A stretch of DNA of 64,000 bases from Acidobacteriota bacterium (lineage in GTDB: Bacteria > Acidobacteriota > Thermoanaerobaculia > Multivoradales > Multivoraceae), in NCBI GenBank assembly GCA_028877275.1, contig JAPPFP010000007.1:55338-119337 (forward strand), given 5' to 3'. The notes beneath the pieces were generated by a model that saw only the letters and a program-made list of their open reading frames with translations, ran no database searches and was not told where the DNA came from. This document shows, piece by piece, positions 1-8,627 of the stretch. The position numbers and the translations under genes were made by a program. Every line of letters begins with the position of its first letter. Within the stretch, counting starts at the first letter, position 1.

Positions 1-721
1 CCCGGTGGAGCAGGCCGGTGACGAGCCGGTGATGCTCGCTGAGCAGGCGCCGGGGGTGGGGGGGGCGGGCGGCGCCGACCGCCGCGCGGTCGCCGCCCTG
101 GCCCTCGAGCGGGCGCCGGACATCGACGTCTTCCTGCTCGACGACGGCTTCTCCCATCTGCGCGTGCGCCGCGACATCGAGATCCTGACCTTTCCGGCCG
201 CCGATCCCTTTGCCGGCGGCCTCCTGCTGCCGGGTGGCCGGCTGCGCGAGCCTCTGGGCATGGCGCGCCTCGCCGACGCCGCGGTGCTCACCGGCCTCGA
301 AGCCCGCGCCGAACCGCCTGCCGATTTTGAGCCGACCCTGCGCCGGCACGGCTTCGCCGGCAGGGTGTTCACGTCGGCGCTCCGGTCCGAACTTGTGGGC
401 GGCCCGTCACCGAAGCGACCACTTCTGGTCACCGGCGTCGCCCGCCCGGAACGGGTCGCCCGCACGGCGGCCGCTGCCGGCCTGGAGTGCGTGGATCACC
501 TCCGCTTCCCCGATCACCACGGCTATCCGCCGCGTTCCCTCCGCGCGATCGAGTCCGCCTGCGCACGCCATCGCTGCGACGCCGTCGTTGTGACGTCCAA
601 GGATGCGGTGAAGCTCCGCGGCCTTCTGCCGGCGGGCGCACCGGCGTTACTGGAACTCAGGGTCGAGGCGCGGCTCGACCCGGAGTTCCTGCCCTGGCTC
701 GCCGGAAGGCTGGGACTCTAG
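1..721 (+). CDS. lpxK: Tetraacyldisaccharide 4'-kinase, C-terminal part (cut by window edge)
   Basis: LpxK phosphorylates the 4' position of the lipid A disaccharide at the inner membrane, a late step of lipid A synthesis. The visible ~239 residues carry the family signature DDGFSHLRVRRD (usual form DDGFQHL) followed by LLLPGGRLREPL, and a C-terminal half with an FPDHHGY motif and VVVTSKDAVKL. The reading frame is open to the left edge, so the start and the Walker A region lie outside the window; the GTG at position 5 is not a credible start. The gene converges on the transporter that ends 19 bases downstream. Identification is firm from the two signature motifs; only completeness is unknown. 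Confidence 0.9.
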   Translation, partial: PVEQAGDEPVMLAEQAPGVGGAGGADRRAVAALALERAPDIDVFLLDDGFSHLRVRRDIEILTFPAADPFAGGLLLPGGRLREPLGMARLADAAVLTGLEARAEPPADFEPTLRRHGFAGRVFTSALRSELVGGPSPKRPLLVTGVARPERVARTAAAAGLECVDHLRFPDHHGYPPRSLRAIESACARHRCDAVVVTSKDAVKLRGLLPAGAPALLELRVEARLDPEFLPWLAGRLGL

Positions 722-740
722 TTGGTTTGCAGGCCGTGCA

Positions 741-2150
741 TCAGGCGAACGACCGCCCCCCGATCACGGCCCAGATGATCCACAGGATCGCGACCGGGCA
801 GAGGAAGCGGAGCAGCACGTCGCGCCAGATGAAGTACCAGCGGCTCACGTCGCCATGGCCATCGGCCAACGCGTCGCGGGACTTGCTGCGGCTCAGGAAC
901 CAGCCGACGAAGATCGCCAGCGTCAGGCCGCCCAGGGGCAGGATCCAGTTCGAAACGGTGTAGTCCATCGTGTCGAAGAAACCGGCGGTGCGCTCGCCCA
1001 GGGGCGCCCAGGAAGAGAACCCGGTGACGGCGCCAAGGGAGAGCGCCGAGGGGATGCCGAAGAGGAAGACGGCGCCGCCGGAGAGCAGGCTGGCCTTTCG
1101 CCGGCTCAGGCCCCGCCGGTCGATCAGGTAGGCGGCGACGACCTCGAGCAGCGAGATGGTCGAGGTCAGCGCCGCGAAGCCGACCAGCAGGTAGAACAAC
1201 GGCGCCAGGACGACCCCGAGCGGCATCTCGTAGAACATCTGCGGCAGGGTCGTGAACAGGATCGTCGCGCTCTTGCCGAACGTTCCGGCCCGTTCCGCGC
1301 CGTCAACGCTGAAGATGATGGAGAACATGACGATGCACGCCATCAGCGCCACCAGGGTGTCGAGCAGGGTGATCGCGGCGGCGCTCCTCGGGATCGACTG
1401 TCTCGATCTCATGTAGGAGCCGTAGGTGATCATCGCGCCCATGCCGACGGAGAGCGTGAAGAAAGCATGGCCGACCGCCTCCAGCAGGCCATCGGCGGTG
1501 ACCGGGCCGACATGGAACAGGAAGCGGACCGCTTCGCCGAAGCCCGGGCTCCAGAACGAGTTGACGACGAGCAGGATGAGAATGCCACCGAGCACCGGCA
1601 TCAGCGTCTTGGCCACCCGTTCGATTCCGCCCTGCACGCCCAGGGCGACGACGCCGACCGTCACGGCCATGAACAGGGCGTGGAAGCCGATCTGGAGCGG
1701 CCCGTTGCCGAGGAAGGCGCCGAACGAGTCGCCGAGCGTCTGTCCGCCGGTGTCGAAGCCGCGAAACGACCAGCTCAGGCACTGGCCGAAGTAGTACACC
1801 GTCCAGCCGGCGATCAGCGCGTAGTAGGACAGGAGGATGAAGCTGCCGAGCGTTCCCAGGGCGCCCACCGCGCCCCAGGCCCGGCCTCCGACCGCGCCCT
1901 TGGCCGCCTCCACGAACGCGCCGACCGGGCTCTGGCGGGTGCTCCGTCCGATGACCAGTTCCGCCATCATGATCGGCAGGCCGATCAGGACGATCGCGAT
2001 CAGGTAGACGAGGACGAAGGAACCGCCGTCGTTGGCGTAGGTGATGTACGGGAACTTCCAGATGTTGCCGAGGCCGATCGCCGAGCCGACGGCGGCGAAG
2101 ATGAATCCGAGTTGACCGAACCTGCCGCGTCCGCCGGAGCCGTTTGCCAC
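741..2150 (-). CDS. Sodium-dependent transporter, NSS (SNF) family
   Basis: This 469-residue protein belongs to the neurotransmitter:sodium symporter family (LeuT/MhsT type), which couples Na+ to uptake of amino acids or related amines across the inner membrane. The N-terminus holds the hallmark GSAIGLGNIWKFPY, where unwound TM1 binds substrate and Na+, and TSTISLLEVV falls in the TM8 region. I count about 11-12 hydrophobic segments, with length normal for bacterial members. The GTG start is preceded by a strong ribosome site (GGGAGGGA, about 7 bases upstream). The substrate cannot be told from sequence. Downstream it converges on lpxK, and 60 bases upstream of its start lies a 12-bp inverted repeat. 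Confidence 0.93.
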   Translation of the reverse strand: MANGSGGRGRFGQLGFIFAAVGSAIGLGNIWKFPYITYANDGGSFVLVYLIAIVLIGLPIMMAELVIGRSTRQSPVGAFVEAAKGAVGGRAWGAVGALGTLGSFILLSYYALIAGWTVYYFGQCLSWSFRGFDTGGQTLGDSFGAFLGNGPLQIGFHALFMAVTVGVVALGVQGGIERVAKTLMPVLGGILILLVVNSFWSPGFGEAVRFLFHVGPVTADGLLEAVGHAFFTLSVGMGAMITYGSYMRSRQSIPRSAAAITLLDTLVALMACIVMFSIIFSVDGAERAGTFGKSATILFTTLPQMFYEMPLGVVLAPLFYLLVGFAALTSTISLLEVVAAYLIDRRGLSRRKASLLSGGAVFLFGIPSALSLGAVTGFSSWAPLGERTAGFFDTMDYTVSNWILPLGGLTLAIFVGWFLSRSKSRDALADGHGDVSRWYFIWRDVLLRFLCPVAILWIIWAVIGGRSFA

Positions 2151-2211
2151 GCTAGTTCCCTCCCGGTAGGCGTCCTCTTGTGACGGCGGCGGGTCGGCCG
2201 CCGGCGCCAGC

Positions 2212-2267
2212 CTATGAGCTTGCGCCGACGAACGTAGCCGAGCGAGGGCGGCGGTGCAAGCTCATAG
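2212..2267. repeat. 12-bp perfect inverted repeat with 32-base loop
   Basis: CTATGAGCTTGC at 2212-2223 pairs exactly with GCAAGCTCATAG at 2256-2267. It lies in the 194-base gap between the start of the NSS transporter and the stop of the TPR/ASPIC gene, both on the minus strand. It could be a terminator for the upstream gene without a U tract, an operator, or a small dispersed repeat. The sequence alone does not decide between these. Confidence 0.55.
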
Positions 2268-2344
2268 CGAGGTGGGGGCTGGGGCCAAACACGGAGTCCG
2301 CGACGAGTTTGGCGGCGGTAGCGGAGTCGAGACGGCGACCTGCC

Positions 2345-5300
2345 TCAGCGGCCCGAGGCGGGCGCCGGGACCGGGCTGAACGGCGTCTCCGGACCGACCA
2401 CCCGGGTCAGCCACTGCTCGCGGTAGGCGTCGAGTTCCGGGGTTCGCGGATAGCTCTCGCCGGGCGCGTACGGGTAGCCGGACATCGCCTCGAAGGGCAG
2501 CGGCAGGTTGCTGTCCGCCTTCCAGGTGTTGCGGTCGGCGTCCTTGTCCCAGCCGAAGCTCTCCAGGAACACGGTTCGGACGTGGCCGGGTTTCGGCTCC
2601 GGCAGATCCCGGGCATCGAAGAGCATCCGGATCTCGTCGCCCGGGCCGATCACGACCTGCCGGTCGTCGACGTCGACGAGGAGTTCGCTCACATCGCCGA
2701 AGCGCGTGTAGCGGCCGGGGAAGGGCAGCCAGGGGGATTCGGCGCTCGTGCGCTGGTAGTCGAACAGGTGCGGGCCGTTGGGTGTGGGCCGGGTCGGCGC
2801 CGAGAATCCGCGGTACGCGAGGTCGGCGCTCGCCGCGTCCAGACGCGCCTGGATGACGACATCGTCGCCGTCGATGCCGCCCAGTTCGGTGCTCCAGGCG
2901 ACGCGGTCCCAATGCAGCCAGCGGGTGGTCACGATCCGGAGTCTTCGGGCGCCCGTCGGCAGTGGCGGCGTGTCGACGACCATCGTCTTCGTCTTGCCGG
3001 GGGGGAAGCCCATCGGGTCGAGCAGCGTCTTCCAGCCGTCCCCGGTCTCGACCTCGAGCCGGGTCATGACCATCTCCAGGTCGCCGTGCTCCACCGCCTG
3101 GGCGATGGCGAGATTCAGGCTGGCGTCGGCGGGGAACACCCAGCCATCAAGCCAGAGCCGGACCGGCTTTTCGGGCGCTTCGCCGAGGTCGAACGTGAAC
3201 GTCCAGGGCTCGGCGGCGTGGCCCTGGAAGCGCGAGCGCGCGTAGCCGTCGGCGTAGACCTCGTCGCGGCTCCGGACCCGTTCCGTCACGTCGCGGCCGC
3301 GGCCGTCGACGGCGTGAACGACGGGGCGGACGACGGCACTTGAGACGACGTCGTCGGACGGCCTGCCGATGTGTCCCCGTCCCGGGACGATACGGAGGTT
3401 GCTCGCGACTTCCACGCCTTCGCGGTGGTCGACCACCCACAGCCGCACCCGGTCGATGTAGGCGGCCTCCCACAGCTCCTCGGTGATCCGCAGGTCGTAG
3501 AAGCCGTCGCGGGCCCGGGCGCCGTCCACCCGCACGAGTTCGTCGGGGTCGTAGCCGTTCCAGACACCGTCGGCGAGCGGCATTCCCAGCGGCGCGCCCC
3601 ACAGCAGGTCGGTGACGAAGCTGATCTGCTCGCCGTCCCAGGCGTACAGGAAGGGACAGCTTCCCTTGAGCACCTGCTCCTCGACGATCGTCTGGTCGCT
3701 GCCCGGGTTGAGCCGGTTCTGCGGCACGCCGTTGGCCCAGACGACGCGGATCAGGTCGGGCCGCCTGCGGTTGCCGAGTCCTATCTGGGTGACCGGCCGG
3801 TCGACCTCGAAGTACTGGTACGCGCGCTCGGACTTGACCTCGATCGTCGTGCCACGGCCGAAGACGTTGTTCTTCTGATTGCCGATGTCGAGGCCGACCA
3901 GGCGAACCCGCAGCCAGTTGTTCTCGGAGCCGTTCAGGTTCTCGATCCGGTAGAGGCCGGAGGCGCCTGCCGCTACCAGGTCCTGATCGCCGTCGCCGTC
4001 CAGGTCGTCGGCCCGCACCGTGGTGAGCCCGGCCTCGCGGGGCAATCCGGTGACCTGGGCAAGGCGGAACTCGAGCGCCGGGGAGCCCGAGTTCGAGGTC
4101 TGGGTCAGCACGCGGAGTTGGCCGCCGGCCACGAAAGCGATGTCCCGCCGGCCGTCATTGTCCGCATCGAGCAGCGCCAGGTCGGTCGCGTTGCCGGGCA
4201 GGGCGGTCGACTCGGGCGTCAGCGGGAAAGGGGCTACTGCTCCGTCCTCGTCCCGTCTCAGGACGAAGGTCGACGCGCCGGCGAGCAGGAACTCGGGAAC
4301 GCCGTCGGCGTCGAGGTCGGCCGTGCGGACGACCCGCACCGGCGATCCGGTGGTCAGCCCCCCGGGCGCGGCATCGTCGCGGCGCAGCCTGCCCAGGAGC
4401 GTTCCGATGAGACCGCGGCTCGGCGCCGGCGGGACGCGTTCCGCGAACCGTCCTTGGCGCAGGTTGTCGAGCCAGAGGACGCCGCCGTCGTGCGCGAGCA
4501 GCAGGTCGGTGTCGCCGTCACGGTCGGCATCGGTGGCCTGGAGGTGGTGGTAGCTGCGTGGCTCGCCATCGGGCAGCGCCTTCGGTCCCAGGGCCTCGAG
4601 AGGACCCTCGAAGACGCCTTCGCCCGAGACGTTTCGCAGCAGATCGGGCGCGCCGCCCGCGGGCGCCACGGCCAGGTCGAGGTCGCCGTCGCTGTCGAAG
4701 TCGATCAGGTCCGCCGCGGTCGCGGCCATCCCGTTCGCCAGGAACCGGTTGGTGGCGTCGGCGAACCGCGGCGTGTCGTCGACCTGCCAGACGGCCAGGG
4801 GCTCGCCGACCGCGATCAGGTCGAGCTTGCGATCGTTGTCGGCGTCGCCAACGACGAGGACGTGGGCGGCGGTTTCCGGCGCGACGGCAGGTGCGGCGTA
4901 GCCTCCGCCGGCACGCCGCAACTCCAGCCGTGCGGCCGGGTCGCCGACGCTGGCCGCCGCGACCCGCGCGATGTCGGGCAGGTCGTCGCCGTCGAAGTCG
5001 GCGACTTCGAGGGCCCGGCCCGGAGTAGGAGCATTGTCGATTCGGGTCGCCTGGAAGCGGACCGGCAACGCATCGCCGAAGTCCTCGATCGGCGACTCGT
5101 CCACGAAGCGCTCGACCGGAATGCCCCGGATGTTCGTGTAGACCTCGGCCAGACTGCTGTGCCAGCCCGGAGTCGCCAGCAGGACGTTTCGCAACCGGGG
5201 AGCGTAGGCGCGAGCGCGCTCCAGGTCGTCCGTCTCCAGGGCGTCGAGCACCTCTTCGATGACGCGCTCGGCGACCGGCTGCGCCTGCCAGAGCAGCTCG

Positions 5301-5881
5301 CGGATCCGCAGGTAGTCGTCGCTCGCGCGGCCTCGGTCGCCGTCTTCCAGCGCGGCGGCTCCGCTCAGAAGCAGGACGACCAGGTTGTCGGGCCTGAGCG
5401 AGCGCAGCCGATCGACGGCGGCCCGGTGATCGGCCTTGGCTTCGGAGCCGCTCATGATCTCGGCCTGCCGGAAGAGGGCGTACTGCACTTCGGGGTCGTC
5501 GGGCGCGGCCCGCGCAGCGCGGCGATAGTCCGCCAGCGCTTCTTCGTTGCTGCCTGCGCCTCCCTGGAGAACGTCGGCGCGGATCAGCAGCAGATCGCCC
5601 CTGTTGCCGCCCAGTTCCAGGGCCTGATCGATCGCGGCCAGCGCCGCCTGCTGCTGGTCCTGGCGCAGGAGAGAGACGGCGAGGTTGGCGTGGCCCAGTG
5701 GTTCGTCGGGCAGCAGCTCGATCAGCCGGCGATAGGTGGCCTCGGCCTGAACCGGGTCCTCGTTCTCGAGTTGCGCGTAGCCGACACCGTGCAGCCGCAC
5801 CTGTTCCTCGGTCGGCTGCGCGGGCGCCGCGGCGGGGGCGAGCGCGACGAGGAGAAGGAGGGCGGGGAGGTTTCGAGGCAT
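2345..5881 (-). CDS. Secreted TPR / FG-GAP (VCBS) repeat / ASPIC-UnbV protein
   Basis: This is a 1178-residue exported protein. I chose the ATG at 5881 over an in-frame ATG 30 bases upstream because it gives a clean signal peptide (MPRNLPALLLLVALAPAAA, then AQ). Residues about 25-230 form TPR-like helical repeats (AEATYRRLIELLPDEP and others). Residues about 270-650 contain at least seven DxDxDG-type calcium-binding beta-propeller repeats, such as DFDGDDLPD, DFDSDGDLD, DADRDGDTD and DLDGDGDQD. Residues about 655-730 match ASPIC/UnbV, including QIGLGNRRRPDLIRVVWANG. A C-terminal region of about 430 residues begins LKGSCPFLYAWDG. Such proteins are common in Acidobacteriota, Planctomycetes and Bacteroidota and have no established biochemical role. 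It is divergent from polA, with 67 bases between the starts. Confidence 0.85.
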   Translation of the reverse strand: MPRNLPALLLLVALAPAAAPAQPTEEQVRLHGVGYAQLENEDPVQAEATYRRLIELLPDEPLGHANLAVSLLRQDQQQAALAAIDQALELGGNRGDLLLIRADVLQGGAGSNEEALADYRRAARAAPDDPEVQYALFRQAEIMSGSEAKADHRAAVDRLRSLRPDNLVVLLLSGAAALEDGDRGRASDDYLRIRELLWQAQPVAERVIEEVLDALETDDLERARAYAPRLRNVLLATPGWHSSLAEVYTNIRGIPVERFVDESPIEDFGDALPVRFQATRIDNAPTPGRALEVADFDGDDLPDIARVAAASVGDPAARLELRRAGGGYAAPAVAPETAAHVLVVGDADNDRKLDLIAVGEPLAVWQVDDTPRFADATNRFLANGMAATAADLIDFDSDGDLDLAVAPAGGAPDLLRNVSGEGVFEGPLEALGPKALPDGEPRSYHHLQATDADRDGDTDLLLAHDGGVLWLDNLRQGRFAERVPPAPSRGLIGTLLGRLRRDDAAPGGLTTGSPVRVVRTADLDADGVPEFLLAGASTFVLRRDEDGAVAPFPLTPESTALPGNATDLALLDADNDGRRDIAFVAGGQLRVLTQTSNSGSPALEFRLAQVTGLPREAGLTTVRADDLDGDGDQDLVAAGASGLYRIENLNGSENNWLRVRLVGLDIGNQKNNVFGRGTTIEVKSERAYQYFEVDRPVTQIGLGNRRRPDLIRVVWANGVPQNRLNPGSDQTIVEEQVLKGSCPFLYAWDGEQISFVTDLLWGAPLGMPLADGVWNGYDPDELVRVDGARARDGFYDLRITEELWEAAYIDRVRLWVVDHREGVEVASNLRIVPGRGHIGRPSDDVVSSAVVRPVVHAVDGRGRDVTERVRSRDEVYADGYARSRFQGHAAEPWTFTFDLGEAPEKPVRLWLDGWVFPADASLNLAIAQAVEHGDLEMVMTRLEVETGDGWKTLLDPMGFPPGKTKTMVVDTPPLPTGARRLRIVTTRWLHWDRVAWSTELGGIDGDDVVIQARLDAASADLAYRGFSAPTRPTPNGPHLFDYQRTSAESPWLPFPGRYTRFGDVSELLVDVDDRQVVIGPGDEIRMLFDARDLPEPKPGHVRTVFLESFGWDKDADRNTWKADSNLPLPFEAMSGYPYAPGESYPRTPELDAYREQWLTRVVGPETPFSPVPAPASGR

Positions 5882-5918
5882 GACGTGCCGTGGCAGTTCG
5901 CTGTCGGGCACCGTAATC

Positions 5919-5935
5919 CTACGGTTCGACCGTAG
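5919..5935. promoter_or_regulatory. 7-bp palindrome in the divergent polA / TPR-ASPIC promoter region
   Basis: CTACGGT-TCG-ACCGTAG is a perfect 7-bp inverted repeat with a 3-base centre. It lies between the divergent starts at 5881 and 5949 and overlaps a possible -10 (TAGAGT, 5933-5938) for polA. A shared operator is possible, but there is no direct evidence. Confidence 0.4.
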
Positions 5936-5948
5936 AGTAGTCGCCGCC

Positions 5949-8627
5949 GTGACCGCGAAGCGCCTCTACCTGATCGACGGCTACTCGACCATCTTCCGCG
6001 CCTTCTACGCGATCCGCGGGCTTTCCACGTCGACGGGAGAGCCGACCAACGCGATCTACGGCTTCATCAACATGCTGCGCAAGCTGCTACGCGAGGAGGA
6101 GCCGGCGCTGCTCGGCATCGCTCTCGATGTCGGGCGGGCAACAGTCCGGACCGAGGCATACGCCGAGTACAAGGCGAACCGGGCGCCGATGCCGGAGGAT
6201 CTGAAGGCGCAGATGCCTTCGATCCGGCGAGCGATCGAGGCGTTCCGCATCCCGATCCTGGAACTCGAGCGTTACGAGGCGGACGACGTCATCGGCACGC
6301 TGGGGCGCAAGGCGCAGGACGCGGGCTATGAGGTCACGATCGTCAGCGCGGACAAGGACCTGTTTCAGCTCGTGAGCGAGCGCGTTTCGCTGCTCCACAC
6401 CGGCCGCGAGAAGACCTACGACCCGGCCCTGGTCGAGCAGGACTTCGGGGTGCCGCCGGAACAGGTGGTCGACGTGCTCGCCCTGGTCGGGGACAAGGTG
6501 GACAACGTGCCGGGGGTCCCCGGAATCGGCCAGAAAGGCGCGCAGACCCTGATCAGGGAGCACGGCAATCTCCAGGCGCTGCTGGAAGCCGCGTCCGAAC
6601 TCAAGCGCAAGGCCTACCGCGAGGGGCTGCAGGAGCACGCCGATCAGGCCCTGCTGTCCAGGGAGCTGGTCACGATCCACACGGACCTCGACGTTCCGTT
6701 CGAGCCCGAGGCGCTGAAGATGGAGTCCCCGGACTACGAGGCGCTAGCCGATCTGTGCCGCGAGTTCGAGTTCTGGAGCCTGCTCAAGGAACTCGAAAGC
6801 GAGAGCGGCGGTCCGGAGATCGAGCCCGCCGCCGTCGTGGACTCCGTCGAGGCGTTCGAGGCAGCGGCCCGGGAGATGGGATCCCGGATCGCCGTTGGCG
6901 TCGTCTTCCGGCGCGGCGGCGAGGCGGCCGGGCTCTCCTTCGCGGGGGTGAAGGAGGGTGCCGAGGGCGACGTGGAAGTCGGTCGTGCCTGCTTCGCCGA
7001 TTTCCAGACGCCGGGCCTGCGCGAGGCGGTAGCGACGAGGCTGCGGGCGTGGCTTGCCGACCCGGGCCTGGGGCTGGTCGGCCACGACCTGAAGGAGGTT
7101 GTCCGGCTCTGCCCGCAGCGCGAGGGTCGACCGGTGGTCGCTGCTCGCCTGGTGGACACGATGCTGATGGCCTACCTCGTCCACTCCGCCGTACGCAGTT
7201 TCGGACTGGCGACCGTCGCGCTTGACCGTCTCTTCTACCAGGCGACGACGCCGGCGGACGCGGGTCTCGGTGAACCTGGAGGGCAGGCGGAGGCGCTGGG
7301 CGACGACACCGGGCTACGGCTCTATGCTGCCGAGCAGGCGGTGCTGCCGGCGTTGATCCTCGAGGCGCTCGCGTCGCAGTGGAGCGAGTCGCCGGGGGCA
7401 CGCAAGGTCTACGACCAGATCGAGGCGCCGCTGCTGCCGGTGCTGGCGGCGATGGAGGAGGAGGGCATCGAGCTGGACTCCGATGTGCTCGCCGAGATGT
7501 CGCAGCGACTGGAACGGGATGCCGGCGCCTTGGCGGAGGAGATCTTCGCGCTTGCGGGCGAGAGCTTCAACATCCTGTCGCCGCAGCAGCTCGGCGTCGT
7601 CCTGTTCGAGCACATGGGCCTGCCGGCGCCCGGCCGGACGCGCAAGACGAAGAAGTACAAGACCGGTGCCGACGTGTTGGAACAGCTCGCCCGGCAGGGC
7701 CACGAGGCACCCGCCAAGGTGCTCCAGTACCGGGAGCTGACCAAGCTCAAGTCGACCTACGTCGACGCACTGCCCGGCCTCGTCGCCGCCGACGGCCGGC
7801 TCCACACCCGCTACCACCAGGCGGTGGCGGCGACCGGCCGGCTGTCCTCGCACGACCCGAACCTCCAGAACATCCCGATTCGCACCGACATCGGCCGCGA
7901 GGTACGGCGCGCCTTCCGCGCCCGCGACGGTTACCGGCTCCTGGTCGCCGATTACAGCCAGATCGAGTTGCGCGTGCTCGCGCACATCTCGGGCGACGAG
8001 GCCCTGGTCGACATCTTCCGGCATGGCGGCGACATCCACCGCTCGACCGCGGCCACCGTGTTCGGGGTGGCGCCCGCGCTGGTCACCGACGAGCAGCGGC
8101 GCGCCTCGAAGACGATCAACTTCGGGATCATCTACGGCATGAGCGCCTTCGGCCTGGCTCGCGCGCTGGGCATCGCCCGCGGCGAGGCCCAGGCGTTCAT
8201 CGCGGCCTACTTCGAGCGCTTCCCCGGCGTGCGCGCCTACACCGAGCAGACCCTGTCCAGCGCCGAGGAGACGCTCCAGGTCGAGACCCTCTACGGCCGC
8301 GTCCGCTACATCCCCGACATCAAGAGCCGCAACCGCGCGGTGCGCGAGAACGCCCGCCGGATGGCCGTCAACGCCCGCATCCAGGGCTCGGCCGCCGACC
8401 TGCTGAAACTGGCGATGATCGCCGTCGACCGCCGCCTGCGGTCGGAACTCGGAGCCGCGCGACTGCTCCTGACCGTCCACGACGAACTCGTCCTCGAAGC
8501 GCCCTCGGCCGACATGGACGCGCTCGCGTCCCTCGTCCGCGAAGAGATGGAGGGAGTCGCCGAACTCAGGGTTCCCCTCGTCGTCGACATGGACTCCGGC
8601 CCGGACTGGTACGAAGCGAAGGCCTAG
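5949..8627 (+). CDS. polA: DNA polymerase I
   Basis: This 892-residue family A polymerase serves Okazaki-fragment processing and excision-repair gap filling. I place the start at GTG 5949, because the protein then begins VTAKRLYLIDGYSTIFRAF, the normal PolA N-terminus; an upstream in-frame ATG at 5880 would overlap the neighbour's start. Residues 1-290 are the 5'-3' exonuclease (SADKDLFQL, DNVPGVPGIG). Residues about 500-892 are the polymerase: motif A VADYSQIEL (~667), motif B RRASKTINFGIIYG (~717) and motif C TVHDELVLEAP (~842). The middle 3'-5' exonuclease-like domain reads IAVGVVFRR where active enzymes have a DxE motif, so proofreading is probably lost. The stop codon overlaps the stop of the convergent LLM gene. 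Confidence 0.96.
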   Translation: MTAKRLYLIDGYSTIFRAFYAIRGLSTSTGEPTNAIYGFINMLRKLLREEEPALLGIALDVGRATVRTEAYAEYKANRAPMPEDLKAQMPSIRRAIEAFRIPILELERYEADDVIGTLGRKAQDAGYEVTIVSADKDLFQLVSERVSLLHTGREKTYDPALVEQDFGVPPEQVVDVLALVGDKVDNVPGVPGIGQKGAQTLIREHGNLQALLEAASELKRKAYREGLQEHADQALLSRELVTIHTDLDVPFEPEALKMESPDYEALADLCREFEFWSLLKELESESGGPEIEPAAVVDSVEAFEAAAREMGSRIAVGVVFRRGGEAAGLSFAGVKEGAEGDVEVGRACFADFQTPGLREAVATRLRAWLADPGLGLVGHDLKEVVRLCPQREGRPVVAARLVDTMLMAYLVHSAVRSFGLATVALDRLFYQATTPADAGLGEPGGQAEALGDDTGLRLYAAEQAVLPALILEALASQWSESPGARKVYDQIEAPLLPVLAAMEEEGIELDSDVLAEMSQRLERDAGALAEEIFALAGESFNILSPQQLGVVLFEHMGLPAPGRTRKTKKYKTGADVLEQLARQGHEAPAKVLQYRELTKLKSTYVDALPGLVAADGRLHTRYHQAVAATGRLSSHDPNLQNIPIRTDIGREVRRAFRARDGYRLLVADYSQIELRVLAHISGDEALVDIFRHGGDIHRSTAATVFGVAPALVTDEQRRASKTINFGIIYGMSAFGLARALGIARGEAQAFIAAYFERFPGVRAYTEQTLSSAEETLQVETLYGRVRYIPDIKSRNRAVRENARRMAVNARIQGSAADLLKLAMIAVDRRLRSELGAARLLLTVHDELVLEAPSADMDALASLVREEMEGVAELRVPLVVDMDSGPDWYEAKA

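Noticed and set aside
3371..5935. Very long open frame on the plus strand opposite the TPR/ASPIC gene
   Set aside because: The translation is low-complexity, rich in R, V, G and Q, with no domain signature. The minus-strand frame has a signal peptide and clear repeats. High GC content suppresses stops in the antisense frame.
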